From positions 1 to 7,555 of the forward strand of contig CAJPTO010000156.1 of the NCBI GenBank assembly GCA_905373605.1: a stretch of 7,555 bases of DNA, written 5' to 3'. The notes below the pieces were generated by a model. That model had not been told where the DNA came from, searched no databases, and saw nothing but the letters and a program-made list of their open reading frames with translations. Both the position numbers and the translations under genes were made by a program. Source of the DNA: an uncultured Prevotella sp. (GTDB lineage Bacteria > Bacteroidota > Bacteroidia > Bacteroidales > Bacteroidaceae). Below, piece by piece: positions 1 through 6,714 of this stretch; position 1 is the stretch's first letter; each line of letters starts with the position of its first letter.

Positions 1-100
1 TCTGCTCAGCTAAAAGCTAAAAATACAGCAAAGGTAATTTTTAGAACCAGCCTTAACCCAAACCGACAATGAACTTATCCCGAACTGCAGTAACCATATA

Positions 101-252
101 AGCCCATAAACTCAACAACGCATAGTCTTAGCAGCTTATAAACTCACAAATTTAACAGCTCGAAAACTCAACCACTCATAAACTTTCAACCTTACGCACT
201 AATAAACTCGCAAACTCATAAACTTACAACCTCACAAGCTCATAAAGTCAAC
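101..252 (+). repeat. Degenerate short-period array (cataaactca-like)
   Basis: Words related to cataaactca recur irregularly: 105-114, 137-146, 162-170, 177-184, 202-209, 210-215, 217-224 and 241-250, joined by similar A/C-rich linkers such as acaacctcac. The strand bias is strong, with hardly any G on the plus strand. The period is roughly 8-12 bp and imperfect, so this is an eroded or recombining array, not a clean satellite. It does not encode a protein. The same vocabulary appears reverse-complemented at 937-977. Function unknown. Confidence 0.7.
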
Positions 253-395
253 GGCCAACGGGTGTAAAATACTTTACAAAACAGGTCTTATTCGCCACCC
301 CCTTCTAGTGAAAATATAGGTGTTTAATCAAGCAATTTGCCGCAAATTACAAGTTTTCATGCTCCTCGTTTAGTCTATTTTTGAGAAGATTACCC

Positions 396-416
396 GCATT
401 TTGCACCATTTCGTCC
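396..416. repeat. Isolated copy of the 22-bp array motif
   Basis: The stretch gcattttgcaccatttcg here matches 581-598 (gcattttgcagcatttcg) with one mismatch. It lies 185 bp upstream of the left edge of the main array and in the same T-rich (reverse) orientation as the array's first two units. It may be a remnant of an older, longer array or a separate binding site. Confidence 0.6.
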
Positions 417-578
417 TTCTATTTTGGTTGCCGACACGCGTTTTTTCAATCCCGATTACTCACTTTTAGCCCCTAAAACTCCACTTTTTAATGGACATTT
501 TGTCCTTTCTAGCCCTGTTTTTAATGGTTCGAAAAGGTTTTGTTTATACCGTTGCTGCGTATTTTTATGCTTTTCGTC

Positions 579-744
579 TTGCATTTTGCAGCATTTCGCC
601 TTGCGTTTTGCAGCAAAACGTACTGCATTTAGGGGCAAAACGTACTGCATTTAGGGGCAAAACGTGCTGCATTTAGGGGCAAAACGTACTGCATTTAGCG
701 GCAAAACGCTCCGCATTTAGCGGCAAAATGCACTGCATTTAGCT
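579..744 (+). repeat. 22-bp phased repeat array with an orientation switch
   Basis: Six head-to-tail 22-bp units start at 613, 635, 657, 679, 701 and 723. Each begins GCAAAACG (GCAAAATG in the last) and contains CTGCATTTAG or CCGCATTTAG. The first two units are identical; later ones carry one to a few substitutions (for example AGGGG becoming AGCGG). To the left, two reverse-oriented copies of the core, cgttttgc at 604-611 and cattttgc at 582-589, are also exactly 22 bp apart. The pitch is therefore kept on both sides of the switch at 612. The units abut without spacers, so this is not a CRISPR array. A 22-bp pitch is about two helical turns, which would place bound proteins on one face of the DNA. 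Replicon iterons have similar sizes, but no replication-initiator gene is in view. Confidence 0.85.
604..620. repeat. 17-bp palindrome at the array orientation switch
   Basis: cgttttgc (604-611), a central A (612) and gcaaaacg (613-620) form a perfect 8-bp inverted repeat around one base. It arises where the last reverse-oriented array unit meets the first forward unit. It could be a dimeric protein-binding site or simply the junction of an inversion or foldback duplication. The one-base centre makes an RNA hairpin of the full stem sterically impossible, so it is more likely relevant as DNA. Confidence 0.8.
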
Positions 745-936
745 AAAAATAGCCCCAAAAAAGGTGCAAATTACGGTTTATGTAAATAAAAATTCATTTA
801 GCCAGCATTCACAGACTTACCCCTTTTTACATCAAAACAACCTTCGCGAGAATTGATTATTTGCGGTCGGGTGGGCGGCTGGTGACTTACAAGGGCACTC
901 ATAATGTTAAAATTTGCACTAAAAATAAGACAAATT

Positions 937-977
937 TGGTTGACGAGTTGACAAGCTAACGAGTTTGTAAGTTGAAA
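937..977 (-). repeat. Inverted copy of the short-period array beside the IS
   Basis: Read on the minus strand this block gives caacttacaaactcg and related words, the same vocabulary as 101-252 (compare caaactcataaacttacaac at 210-229) in opposite orientation. It ends directly at the left edge of the insertion sequence. Together the two blocks flank 253-936 as a loose inverted pair. The match is in style and short words, not one long alignable repeat. Confidence 0.55.
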
Positions 978-978
978 A

Positions 979-989
979 GTTGGCGGAAT
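979..989. repeat. Left terminal inverted repeat of the IS
   Basis: gttggcggaat here is the perfect reverse complement of 1983-1993. The repeat contains the first two bases (plus-strand order) of the transposase stop codon, typical of a compact IS. Identity inside the 11-bp core falls to scattered matches over the next 14 bp. Confidence 0.7.
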
Positions 990-1946
990 TAATTTAGGGC
1001 ATACTTAATTCTGCCGATGGGTTTGTTGTTAATGAAATTCACATACTGAAGAATGGTTAGTGCGCTAATTTTGGCAATGATTCTGGTGTACAAACCACTC
1101 GTTATCTTGGCGTAATTTCTTATGGTGAGGAATTGGTCGGTGAGTTGTGAGAAAAGCGTTTCAATTCTCTTTCTTGCCTTGGCAAGTGGAATGAAAGTCG
1201 GTTTCCAATCCTTTTGGTTCACCCGATACGGGCATTCAAGTCTTATATGGGCTGTTTCGAACAGGTCAAGTTGAACGTCAGCTCCTATATATCCTTTGTC
1301 CCCGTAGATGCTGCAGTCATGATAAGACAATTTGACATCTTTCATGTAGTCGAGGTCAGGTATGCTTGCCTTGGACAGGTCATATTGAGTGGATAACACC
1401 TGTTAACCCGCAGAGGGCATGCAGTTTATATCCGAAATAATATGTGTTTTGTGAAGCGCAGTAACCGAAGTCCGGAGCTTGTGCAAAGTCCCCAGTCCGT
1501 CCCATCTTGCAACGTGTCCCCCTTGCCACCCGACACACCGCTATTGGCTTGGAGTCGACAAAGAATTGTTCTTCTCCCCTGTCCATTTCCACGGCAATCC
1601 TTTTGCGTATCTCTTCGTATAAGCCAGCCGTTTTCTTACGGCGGTCATTGAACTGCCTTCTTGATATGAGATGGGGGATCTTGCTTTTGTGTTCTTGCAA
1701 CTTGCAGTCAAATAGCCATTTCTCACTGTCAATACTTTCAGCCTCAGCCGTCAGCGATAATGCCACCACCTCCAAATCTGAGAACTTGGGTACTGGGCCA
1801 CGGCGTGGAATGTTGCCACATTCATTGACGAGATTTTGTGAGAATTGCTTGCATATCCCAAGAATTTTCACGAATTTTGTATATATAGGTTGTACATGCG
1901 ATGATTTAAACTTAATGGATTTATAGTTACTAAAAATCAATGACAT
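989..1946 (-). pseudogene. IS982-family transposase, frameshifted
   Basis: This is a DDE transposase split into two minus-strand frames. The upstream frame runs from the ATG at 1946 to a stop at 1380-1382. It carries the helical N-terminal part and the first catalytic block FVDSKPIAVC, followed by YFGYKLHALCG, a typical IS982/IS4-like layout. The downstream frame (to 989) carries GDKGYIGADVQ with the likely second catalytic Asp, and RKRIETLFSQL with the likely catalytic Glu. Removing one base near 1383-1392 would join GVIHS directly to YDLSKASIPD, giving a protein of about 319 residues, close to the family length. So one extra base splits the gene between the first Asp and the second. The minus-strand site (cactcaatatgacc) has no A-rich slippery run, so programmed frameshifting is unlikely; a decay mutation or a sequencing error is more likely. 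Confidence 0.85.
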
Positions 1947-1982
1947 GTGCAACTTTTTATCTATATTTGTTGATTTGATTTT

Positions 1983-1993
1983 ATTCCGCCAAC
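1983..1993. repeat. Right terminal inverted repeat of the IS
   Basis: attccgccaac is the perfect reverse complement of 979-989. The minus-strand frame stays open outward past this repeat to 2042, but that extension (including residues RWRNK encoded by the repeat itself) is terminal and flanking DNA read in frame, not transposase. This supports starting the gene at 1946. Confidence 0.7.
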
Positions 1994-2214
1994 GGGTAGA
2001 GACATAAAATATCGCACAGAAAACAAGCATAATGAGCACCACATATTATAACCCCTTATCGGTTCATTAAACTGCTTGTCAATTATTCTTGTCTGTTTCT
2101 ATCGCCTTCTGTTTGTCTTTCGACTTGGGCTTGAATATCGACAGCCTCCCCCACACTCCCCCTTACTTAGTACCCCGCAACCAAAAGCCAAAAATATTTA
2201 CCTAACATTCGGTA

Positions 2215-2246
2215 TTGCGAAAGTTGTAATTTATTAAGACCTTTGC
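2215..2246 (+). promoter_or_regulatory. Possible Bacteroidota-type promoter
   Basis: TTG at 2215-2217 lies 21 bp before gacctttg at 2239-2246. The latter matches the Bacteroidota -7 element TAnnTTTG except for the first base (G for T) and continues into the common TTTGCA form. The TTG and its spacing suit the -33 element. If used, transcription would start about 2252-2255 and leave a leader of roughly 460 nt before the receptor gene. The TTTG lies inside the palindrome ctttgcaaag (2241-2250), so the minus strand also shows a one-mismatch -7 element (aatctttg). The call rests on motif matching only. Confidence 0.35.
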
Positions 2247-2678
2247 AAAGATTTTTCAATACAGTGCAATTCAACTGCTGTTAACGCAAAAGGAATATCA
2301 ACACAAGCACCTATCGCCGTTCGAAGAGGACAACGGTTACTTTCGTTCCACCGCAAATTCAGTGAAGGCAGTGCAGGCCTTTACGAACAGCACATGGTGC
2401 ACACTCCTTAATATCAATAAGGTGGTTTTCAGAAAAAGGCAGTGCCTAGTACAAACCCACATACGGTTTTGGAGCAACATGTCAAAGCCACCTTGGCAAC
2501 CGAACGACGAGCATCATCAGCCAGATAAGCAGGCAAAGGCACGCACGCGCCGCCCTGTTCTCGCTTTTGCAGGATAGCACCGCCACGTTCAAGGGTTGCC
2601 GTTTACAAGCCAAAACACATCTACTCAAAGAAACGGGGCAGGCCTTAGAACCCCCCATAACGAGGTTATACCACATTA

Positions 2679-2701
2679 ACAGGGAAACTGTAACATTCCC
2701 T
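2679..2701 (+). promoter_or_regulatory. Alternative hairpins just upstream of the receptor RBS
   Basis: AGGGAA (2681-2686) and TTCCCT (2696-2701) form a perfect 6-bp stem with a 9-nt loop. An overlapping 4-bp stem, ACAG (2679-2682) with CTGT (2688-2691) around GGAAA, cannot form at the same time. The structure ends 5 nt before the AGGA ribosome-binding site. It has no U-run, so it is not a standard terminator. It could influence translation, but short stems like this also arise by chance. Confidence 0.3.
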
Positions 2702-2706
2702 ATATC

Positions 2707-2710
2707 AGGA
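2707..2710 (+). promoter_or_regulatory. Ribosome-binding site fixing the receptor start
   Basis: AGGA lies 6 nt before the ATG at 2717. It supports that start over the in-frame ATG at 2567, and the signal peptide begins right after it. Confidence 0.6.
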
Positions 2711-2716
2711 ACTAAA

Positions 2717-5149
2717 ATGAAGAAAAACGAGAAAGACGAAAGGTGCACAGACGCTTCCGCAAGCATAGCCGGGCATGCCACGCTATGCCTGGCACTGCTG
2801 TTGTGCTTAGGAGGAAGGCCACAAGGGGCATTTGGAAGTCCAAAGCCAGGTGCAGAGGTGCACGTCAACGCAGAAGAAACCACACAAACCGTGGTGGTGA
2901 AGAGCGAAAGTACAGGCGAACCCATTGCGGGAGCCGTGGTGAGATGCGACGCCGCCGCTGCACCTGCCGTAACAGACATTAACGGACTATGCCGGCTGCA
3001 ACTGAAAGGCAAGACCGAAAAGGTCAAGATAGAGGTATCGTCGGTGGGTTACAAACGCCTTACGCAAACCATTACGCCCACCCCTAAGCAAACGCTGACG
3101 TTGAAAATGGTCGACGATGCCAAGATGATTGGCAACGTGGAGGTGACGGCACAGAAACGACATACCACACAATTGCAACAAACGGCCACCATCGGCAGCG
3201 ACGCTTTGGAGAAAGGTGGAGCCACATCGCTGGCCAAACTGCTGGAAACGGTGCCTGGCGTAAGCTCGATCAGCACCGGAAACACCATCGCCAAACCCGT
3301 AATTCAGGGCATGCACAGCAGTAGGATATTGCTGATGAACAACGGCGTGAGACTGGAAAGCCAGAGTTGGGGCGCCGACCACGCACCCGAATTAGACTAC
3401 ACGGGCTCGAGCATGGTTGAAGTTGTGAAGGGAGCAGAATGCATACGCTATGGTTTCGGCGCCATGGGCGGCGTGGTATTGCTCAACGATGCACCGCTGC
3501 CTTGGGGCAACAAGCGGGTGACAACCAAGGGAAACGTGAACATGGGGTACGACACCAATGCCAAAGGGGCAAGCGGAAGCGCAACCGTAGAGGCGGGTTA
3601 TGGCCCGTGGGGAGCGCGTGTGCACGGCATGTACACCAAAGGCGGCGACTATCGCACGGCCGACTACCGCCTGAACAACACGGGATACAACACCATCAGC
3701 CTGTCGGGCATGGTGGGGTTTGAGGGAAAACACATAACGGCCACGCTCTTCTCCAGCATTTATTATCAGCGTAGCGGCATCTACTATGCCAGTAAAGTGA
3801 GCGACCTGGACCAGCTGGTGAAACGATTTGAGTATGGCCGGCCCGACCCACAGACCATCCAACCCTTCTCGTACGAGATAAAACCGCCCTTCCAACAGTC
3901 GCAGCATGTCACGCTGAAAGGCGAAGTGAAATGGCGGCTCAACCCCAGCCATCAGATTGATTTCACCCTCTCGTTCCAAGAAAATCTGCGCCAGGAGTTT
4001 GAAAACCGCAAGAAAGCGCAGTGGAGCTGGATACCCGTGCAAGACCTCATCCTTAAAACCTACAAGGCAGACGTGCTCTGGCATGCCAAGTGGAAGCTGT
4101 GGAAGATGACCACCGACGCAGGCCTTTCCAACACTTACCAAACCAACTACAACTACCCAGGGACAAAACAGCCGGCCTTCGTGCCCAACTTCGCCGCCCT
4201 TTCGATGGGAGGCTACTTCCTGCACAAGACCGAATGGGGACGGTTGCAAATGGCGTTGGGCATGCGTTACGACTTCCGCGTGATGTCGGTTAACGGCTAC
4301 ACCAGCCTGAGCAACTACACCTACTACGACGACTTTAAGCTTTACAGCAACTTCACGGCCAGCCTTGCAGGCCATTACCAGATAGACGACAACTGGGACT
4401 TAAGGGCAAACATCGGATGGTCGTGGCGTCCGCCAGACATCAATGAGCTTTATGCCATCGGCCTGCAAGAAGGCTCGTACTGGGTGGTGGGCAACAGACA
4501 CCTGGCCAGCGAGCGCGGTTACAAGTCGGTTGTGGGTGCACGATACCGCAACACGTGGCTCAACGTAGAGCCCAGTTTCTTCTACCAACGCATCAACAGC
4601 TACATATACGACCACATCGGAACGGGCAAAAACCGCTTTCACAATCATCCCAGCGGCAAGTACCCCAAGTTTATTTACGACCAAGACGACGTGCGGCTCA
4701 TGGGCGGCGACATTGAAGCCACAGCCAAACCCATCGAAGGCCTATCGCTCGTGGCAAAGGGCGAGTGGATGTTTGCACGCAACATCACCCGCGACGACTG
4801 GCTGCCATTCATGCCCTCAGACCGCTACGGGCTCTCGGCCACCTACACGCACGCCATAGACAAACGTGGGAAATGGCGCGGAACGGTGTCGCTCTCGGGC
4901 ATATACGTAACCAAACAAACACGGTTCGACCCCGACAAGGACCTCGTAAGCGACTCGCCCGACCCCTACTTCCTGCTCAACGGCACGGCCGAAGTGGCCT
5001 TGCGCATGCCCCAACACCGCGAGCTGAAACTCATGCTCGTGGGCGACAACATCCTGAACAACCTTTATAAGGAGTACACCGACCGATTTAGGTACTACGC
5101 ACACGAACGTGGAGCCAACTTCTCCATCAGGACACTCTTTAAATTTTAA
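2717..5149 (+). CDS. TonB-dependent outer-membrane receptor
   Basis: The 810-residue protein is an energy-dependent outer-membrane importer powered by TonB-ExbBD. From the ATG at 2717 it has a basic N-terminus, a hydrophobic stretch (residues about 21-33, ATLCLALLLCLGG) and a likely cleavage near residue 40. Residues about 56-133 form a carboxypeptidase-regulatory-like domain (GEPIAGAVV, DINGLCRL, VSSVGYKRL), common on Bacteroidota receptors. The plug follows (about 137-260), with ETVPGVSSIS, GMHSSRILLMNNG (198-210), SQSWGADHAPELD (215-227) and VVKGAECIRYGFGAMGGVV (237-255). The remainder is a beta barrel with SWRPPDINELY (569-579) and a C-terminal Phe suited to BAM-dependent insertion. The plug is typical of siderophore, heme, cobalamin and metal receptors rather than the much longer SusC glycan importers. 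The gene is intact and first in an operon with two lipoproteins. The substrate cannot be named from sequence; a metal or heme is my best inference, weakly supported by the His-rich lipoprotein at 6715. Confidence 0.95.
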   Translation: MKKNEKDERCTDASASIAGHATLCLALLLCLGGRPQGAFGSPKPGAEVHVNAEETTQTVVVKSESTGEPIAGAVVRCDAAAAPAVTDINGLCRLQLKGKTEKVKIEVSSVGYKRLTQTITPTPKQTLTLKMVDDAKMIGNVEVTAQKRHTTQLQQTATIGSDALEKGGATSLAKLLETVPGVSSISTGNTIAKPVIQGMHSSRILLMNNGVRLESQSWGADHAPELDYTGSSMVEVVKGAECIRYGFGAMGGVVLLNDAPLPWGNKRVTTKGNVNMGYDTNAKGASGSATVEAGYGPWGARVHGMYTKGGDYRTADYRLNNTGYNTISLSGMVGFEGKHITATLFSSIYYQRSGIYYASKVSDLDQLVKRFEYGRPDPQTIQPFSYEIKPPFQQSQHVTLKGEVKWRLNPSHQIDFTLSFQENLRQEFENRKKAQWSWIPVQDLILKTYKADVLWHAKWKLWKMTTDAGLSNTYQTNYNYPGTKQPAFVPNFAALSMGGYFLHKTEWGRLQMALGMRYDFRVMSVNGYTSLSNYTYYDDFKLYSNFTASLAGHYQIDDNWDLRANIGWSWRPPDINELYAIGLQEGSYWVVGNRHLASERGYKSVVGARYRNTWLNVEPSFFYQRINSYIYDHIGTGKNRFHNHPSGKYPKFIYDQDDVRLMGGDIEATAKPIEGLSLVAKGEWMFARNITRDDWLPFMPSDRYGLSATYTHAIDKRGKWRGTVSLSGIYVTKQTRFDPDKDLVSDSPDPYFLLNGTAEVALRMPQHRELKLMLVGDNILNNLYKEYTDRFRYYAHERGANFSIRTLFKF

Positions 5150-5191
5150 TTCCTAACGCTCTCCATATAACGCAACAAAAGCGACAACATC

Positions 5192-6646
5192 ATGCAACGC
5201 ATACACCTTAAAACAGCGGCAATGGCCATCGCCCTTTCGGCCCTTTCGGCAAGCTGCACCAACGAACAAGTGGACGATTTCTTCAAGAAAATCGTGCAAG
5301 CGCCCCCTTCGTCCATCGAACGCGACGTAAAAGGGCACGACCAAATATACAGCGTACACGCCATCCTGCGAATGGGATACAAGGGCGGACTTATCGGCGT
5401 GGGTCCCAATGGCGACGATTCCGTTAGGGTTTACAACACCTATCACGTGGCCGCCGACACCACCGTGATACCCATAACGCAAGAAATAGACATCGCCAAA
5501 GACGACAATGGCGAAATGACCGTCACCACGCAACGCCGCCAGTTCGACGTGGTGGCATCGCCAGACATCTATTATGGGCTGGAACTGAAATACTACGACC
5601 AAAACGGAATGCTCATCAACCACCAGTTTTCCACCTATCCCTTCACCAAAGACAAGGAAGGCGTAAGCGTTCCCGACGAGAACAGCTCCACCCTTATGAT
5701 GCACCAACACTTCTTCGGCATAGGCAACACCACGCTAGGAGGTGAAAATAAAGAGGCCGACAAGGGCGAAACGCCCGACCAACAAGGGCTGCAGCTGGCC
5801 TATCCGCGCTCGCTGGACGAACCCGCCACCTACATAGACCGCTACACTTTCAGGCAAAACGGCGGCCAACCTGTGCCGGCCACCAAGTTCTCGGCCACAA
5901 ATGTCTTCGCACCCAGCGGTTTCGAATACGGAAAGAACAACGTTCCATACAACCCCGAGTTGGCTTGGAAAGCCATAGAACGCTCTGGAAAGCCCGAAGC
6001 CACACAGCCCTACACGGCATCCGACGGTAAAACCTATAACCTATATCGGGTGATGGACATGATGGAACTCAACAAAATAACGCCCGAAGTGTTCACCTAC
6101 GAATATCGGGACACCGACCCCGTGGAGGAAGAACTGGGAAAACTCTTCGTAGACTCGTACAACGACGACTTCATCGACCCCGACACCGATGCCCCAAGAC
6201 AACGCTATGGCGAAACCGTGGGGTTGCTCAGGCAGGCACGGAGCCTAGATGCCGGCGCACCACTCGATAGGCTGGGTTTCAAAGGCGTGCTGCAATTCAA
6301 GCAAGCCCACATCTGTTTCTCGCTCCAAGTGAAAATCTGCAACATCCTCAACAAAGGTCAGCAGCATGTGGGCGAGCCCGAAAAACCGGCCAAATACGTG
6401 AATACGGCCAACAGCGAAAATGGTTACCTGTGGGACTTCAACCAAATACAATCGGGCTGGGACAGTTTCGACATCGACTATCCCCTGCCCGTGCGCGTCA
6501 TCGCCGACGTGAAAGACGGTCAAGCCAAATGCGTTCAAGATGCCAAACGTTTCTATCCCTCGGCAGATGCGGCGCAACTATGGCTCCTCTTCACACAACC
6601 AGCCACCTTCTTCTACAAACACCGCAAAAGCGTGGTGGCCATGTAA
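5192..6646 (+). CDS. Operon lipoprotein of unrecognised family
   Basis: The 484-residue protein begins with a short signal peptide (MQRIHLKTAAMAIALSALSA) ending at Cys22 in the loose Bacteroidota-style lipobox LSASC, so it is probably lipidated in the outer membrane, possibly surface-exposed. I do not recognise the family. Visible elements are MGYKGGLIGVGPNG (61-74), YYDQNGMLINHQF (134-146), LMMHQHFFGIGN (168-179), VFTYEYRDTDPVEEELG (300-316) and a C-terminal part with LDRLGFKGVLQFK (358-370). No transmembrane helix follows the signal. The second and fourth elements recur in the next gene, suggesting paralogues; this protein has about 80 more residues between them. It starts 42 nt after the receptor stop with no terminator between, so co-transcription is likely. 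The ATG has no clear Shine-Dalgarno sequence, which is common in this phylum. A role as ligand-binding or receptor-accessory protein is inferred from context only. Confidence 0.85.
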   Translation: MQRIHLKTAAMAIALSALSASCTNEQVDDFFKKIVQAPPSSIERDVKGHDQIYSVHAILRMGYKGGLIGVGPNGDDSVRVYNTYHVAADTTVIPITQEIDIAKDDNGEMTVTTQRRQFDVVASPDIYYGLELKYYDQNGMLINHQFSTYPFTKDKEGVSVPDENSSTLMMHQHFFGIGNTTLGGENKEADKGETPDQQGLQLAYPRSLDEPATYIDRYTFRQNGGQPVPATKFSATNVFAPSGFEYGKNNVPYNPELAWKAIERSGKPEATQPYTASDGKTYNLYRVMDMMELNKITPEVFTYEYRDTDPVEEELGKLFVDSYNDDFIDPDTDAPRQRYGETVGLLRQARSLDAGAPLDRLGFKGVLQFKQAHICFSLQVKICNILNKGQQHVGEPEKPAKYVNTANSENGYLWDFNQIQSGWDSFDIDYPLPVRVIADVKDGQAKCVQDAKRFYPSADAAQLWLLFTQPATFFYKHRKSVVAM

Positions 6647-6714
6647 CGGGTGCACACACACCGCACAAACCTATCCAATGGGGCACACCCAGCAATTCAG
6701 AAAAGAAACAAAGA

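Larger units (their letters stand above)
1..974. other. Gene-free, repeat-rich intergenic region
   Basis: No convincing gene is present. The only short open frames (424-676, both strands) run through the 22-bp repeat array; since 22 is not a multiple of three, each repeat is read in a different frame and the peptides are by-products of the repeat. The stretch is AT-rich compared with the genes on the right. It contains a degenerate decamer-like array (101-252), a dispersed copy of the array motif (396-416), the 22-bp phased array (579-744), an AT-rich segment directly after it (about 741-800), and an inverted decamer-like block (937-977). I see no tRNA, rRNA or CRISPR structure. The segments 1-100, 264-395, 417-578 and 800-936 hold nothing I can name. 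Confidence 0.7.
979..1993 (-). mobile_element. IS982-family insertion sequence, about 1.0 kb
   Basis: The element is defined by a minus-strand IS982-type transposase and by an 11-bp perfect inverted repeat, gttggcggaat at 979-989 and attccgccaac at 1983-1993, placed exactly where ends are expected. The transposase stop codon lies inside the left repeat, and its likely start (1946) is 37 bp inside the right repeat. The resulting length, about 1015 bp, is normal for the IS982 family (around 1 kb with one transposase gene). The ends could extend four bases outward (975-1997), where the right end would read ACCC. I see no clear target-site duplication. The transposase is frameshifted, so this copy is probably unable to move by itself. 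Confidence 0.75.
1998..2716. other. Gene-free stretch between IS and receptor operon
   Basis: No credible gene lies here. A 71-codon frame at 2362-2577 has no recognisable domain, signal or ribosome-binding site and I do not call it. The open frame of the receptor gene extends upstream to an ATG at 2567, but those 50 extra residues have no export signal and precede the true signal peptide. The first part (to about 2270) is AT-rich; the part after about 2290 is closer in composition to the genes. Contents I can point to are a possible promoter at 2215-2246, a 10-bp palindrome at 2241-2250, a short GCCA/TGGC hairpin near 2486-2496, and the leader hairpins at 2679-2701. I found no cobalamin or other known riboswitch core. 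Confidence 0.6.

Noticed and set aside
424..676. Short overlapping ORFs of 61-76 codons on both strands
   Set aside because: They are read through the 22-bp repeat array in changing frames, with no signal, domain or ribosome-binding site.
613..744. CRISPR array
   Set aside because: The 22-bp units abut directly with no unique spacers, and no cas genes are present.
2362..2577. 71-codon ORF upstream of the receptor gene
   Set aside because: No recognisable domain, signal or ribosome-binding site, and it overlaps the leader region; not distinguishable from chance.
2567..2716. Receptor gene starting at the upstream in-frame ATG
   Set aside because: The extra 50 residues lack an export signal and would bury the signal peptide that begins at 2717, where an AGGA site is well placed.
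2640..2716. Cobalamin riboswitch before the receptor
   Set aside because: A GGGAAAC-like stretch caught my eye, but the conserved core elements (GCCACTG and AGTCAGGA blocks) are absent.
3392..4375. 327-codon minus-strand ORF within the receptor gene
   Set aside because: It is antisense to an intact, clearly recognisable TonB receptor; the long open frame follows from the GC-rich codon pattern and has no domain features.
5150..5191. Terminator between receptor and first lipoprotein
   Set aside because: The 42-nt gap has no stem with a U-run, so it reads as an intra-operon spacer.
5153..5710. 185-codon minus-strand ORF within the first lipoprotein gene
   Set aside because: Antisense shadow of a coding region; low-complexity Val/Gly/His-rich product with no recognisable motif.
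2717..6646. SusC/SusD-type glycan utilisation pair
   Set aside because: The receptor is about 810 residues, well short of typical SusC proteins, and the lipoprotein shows no SusD-like features I can recognise.
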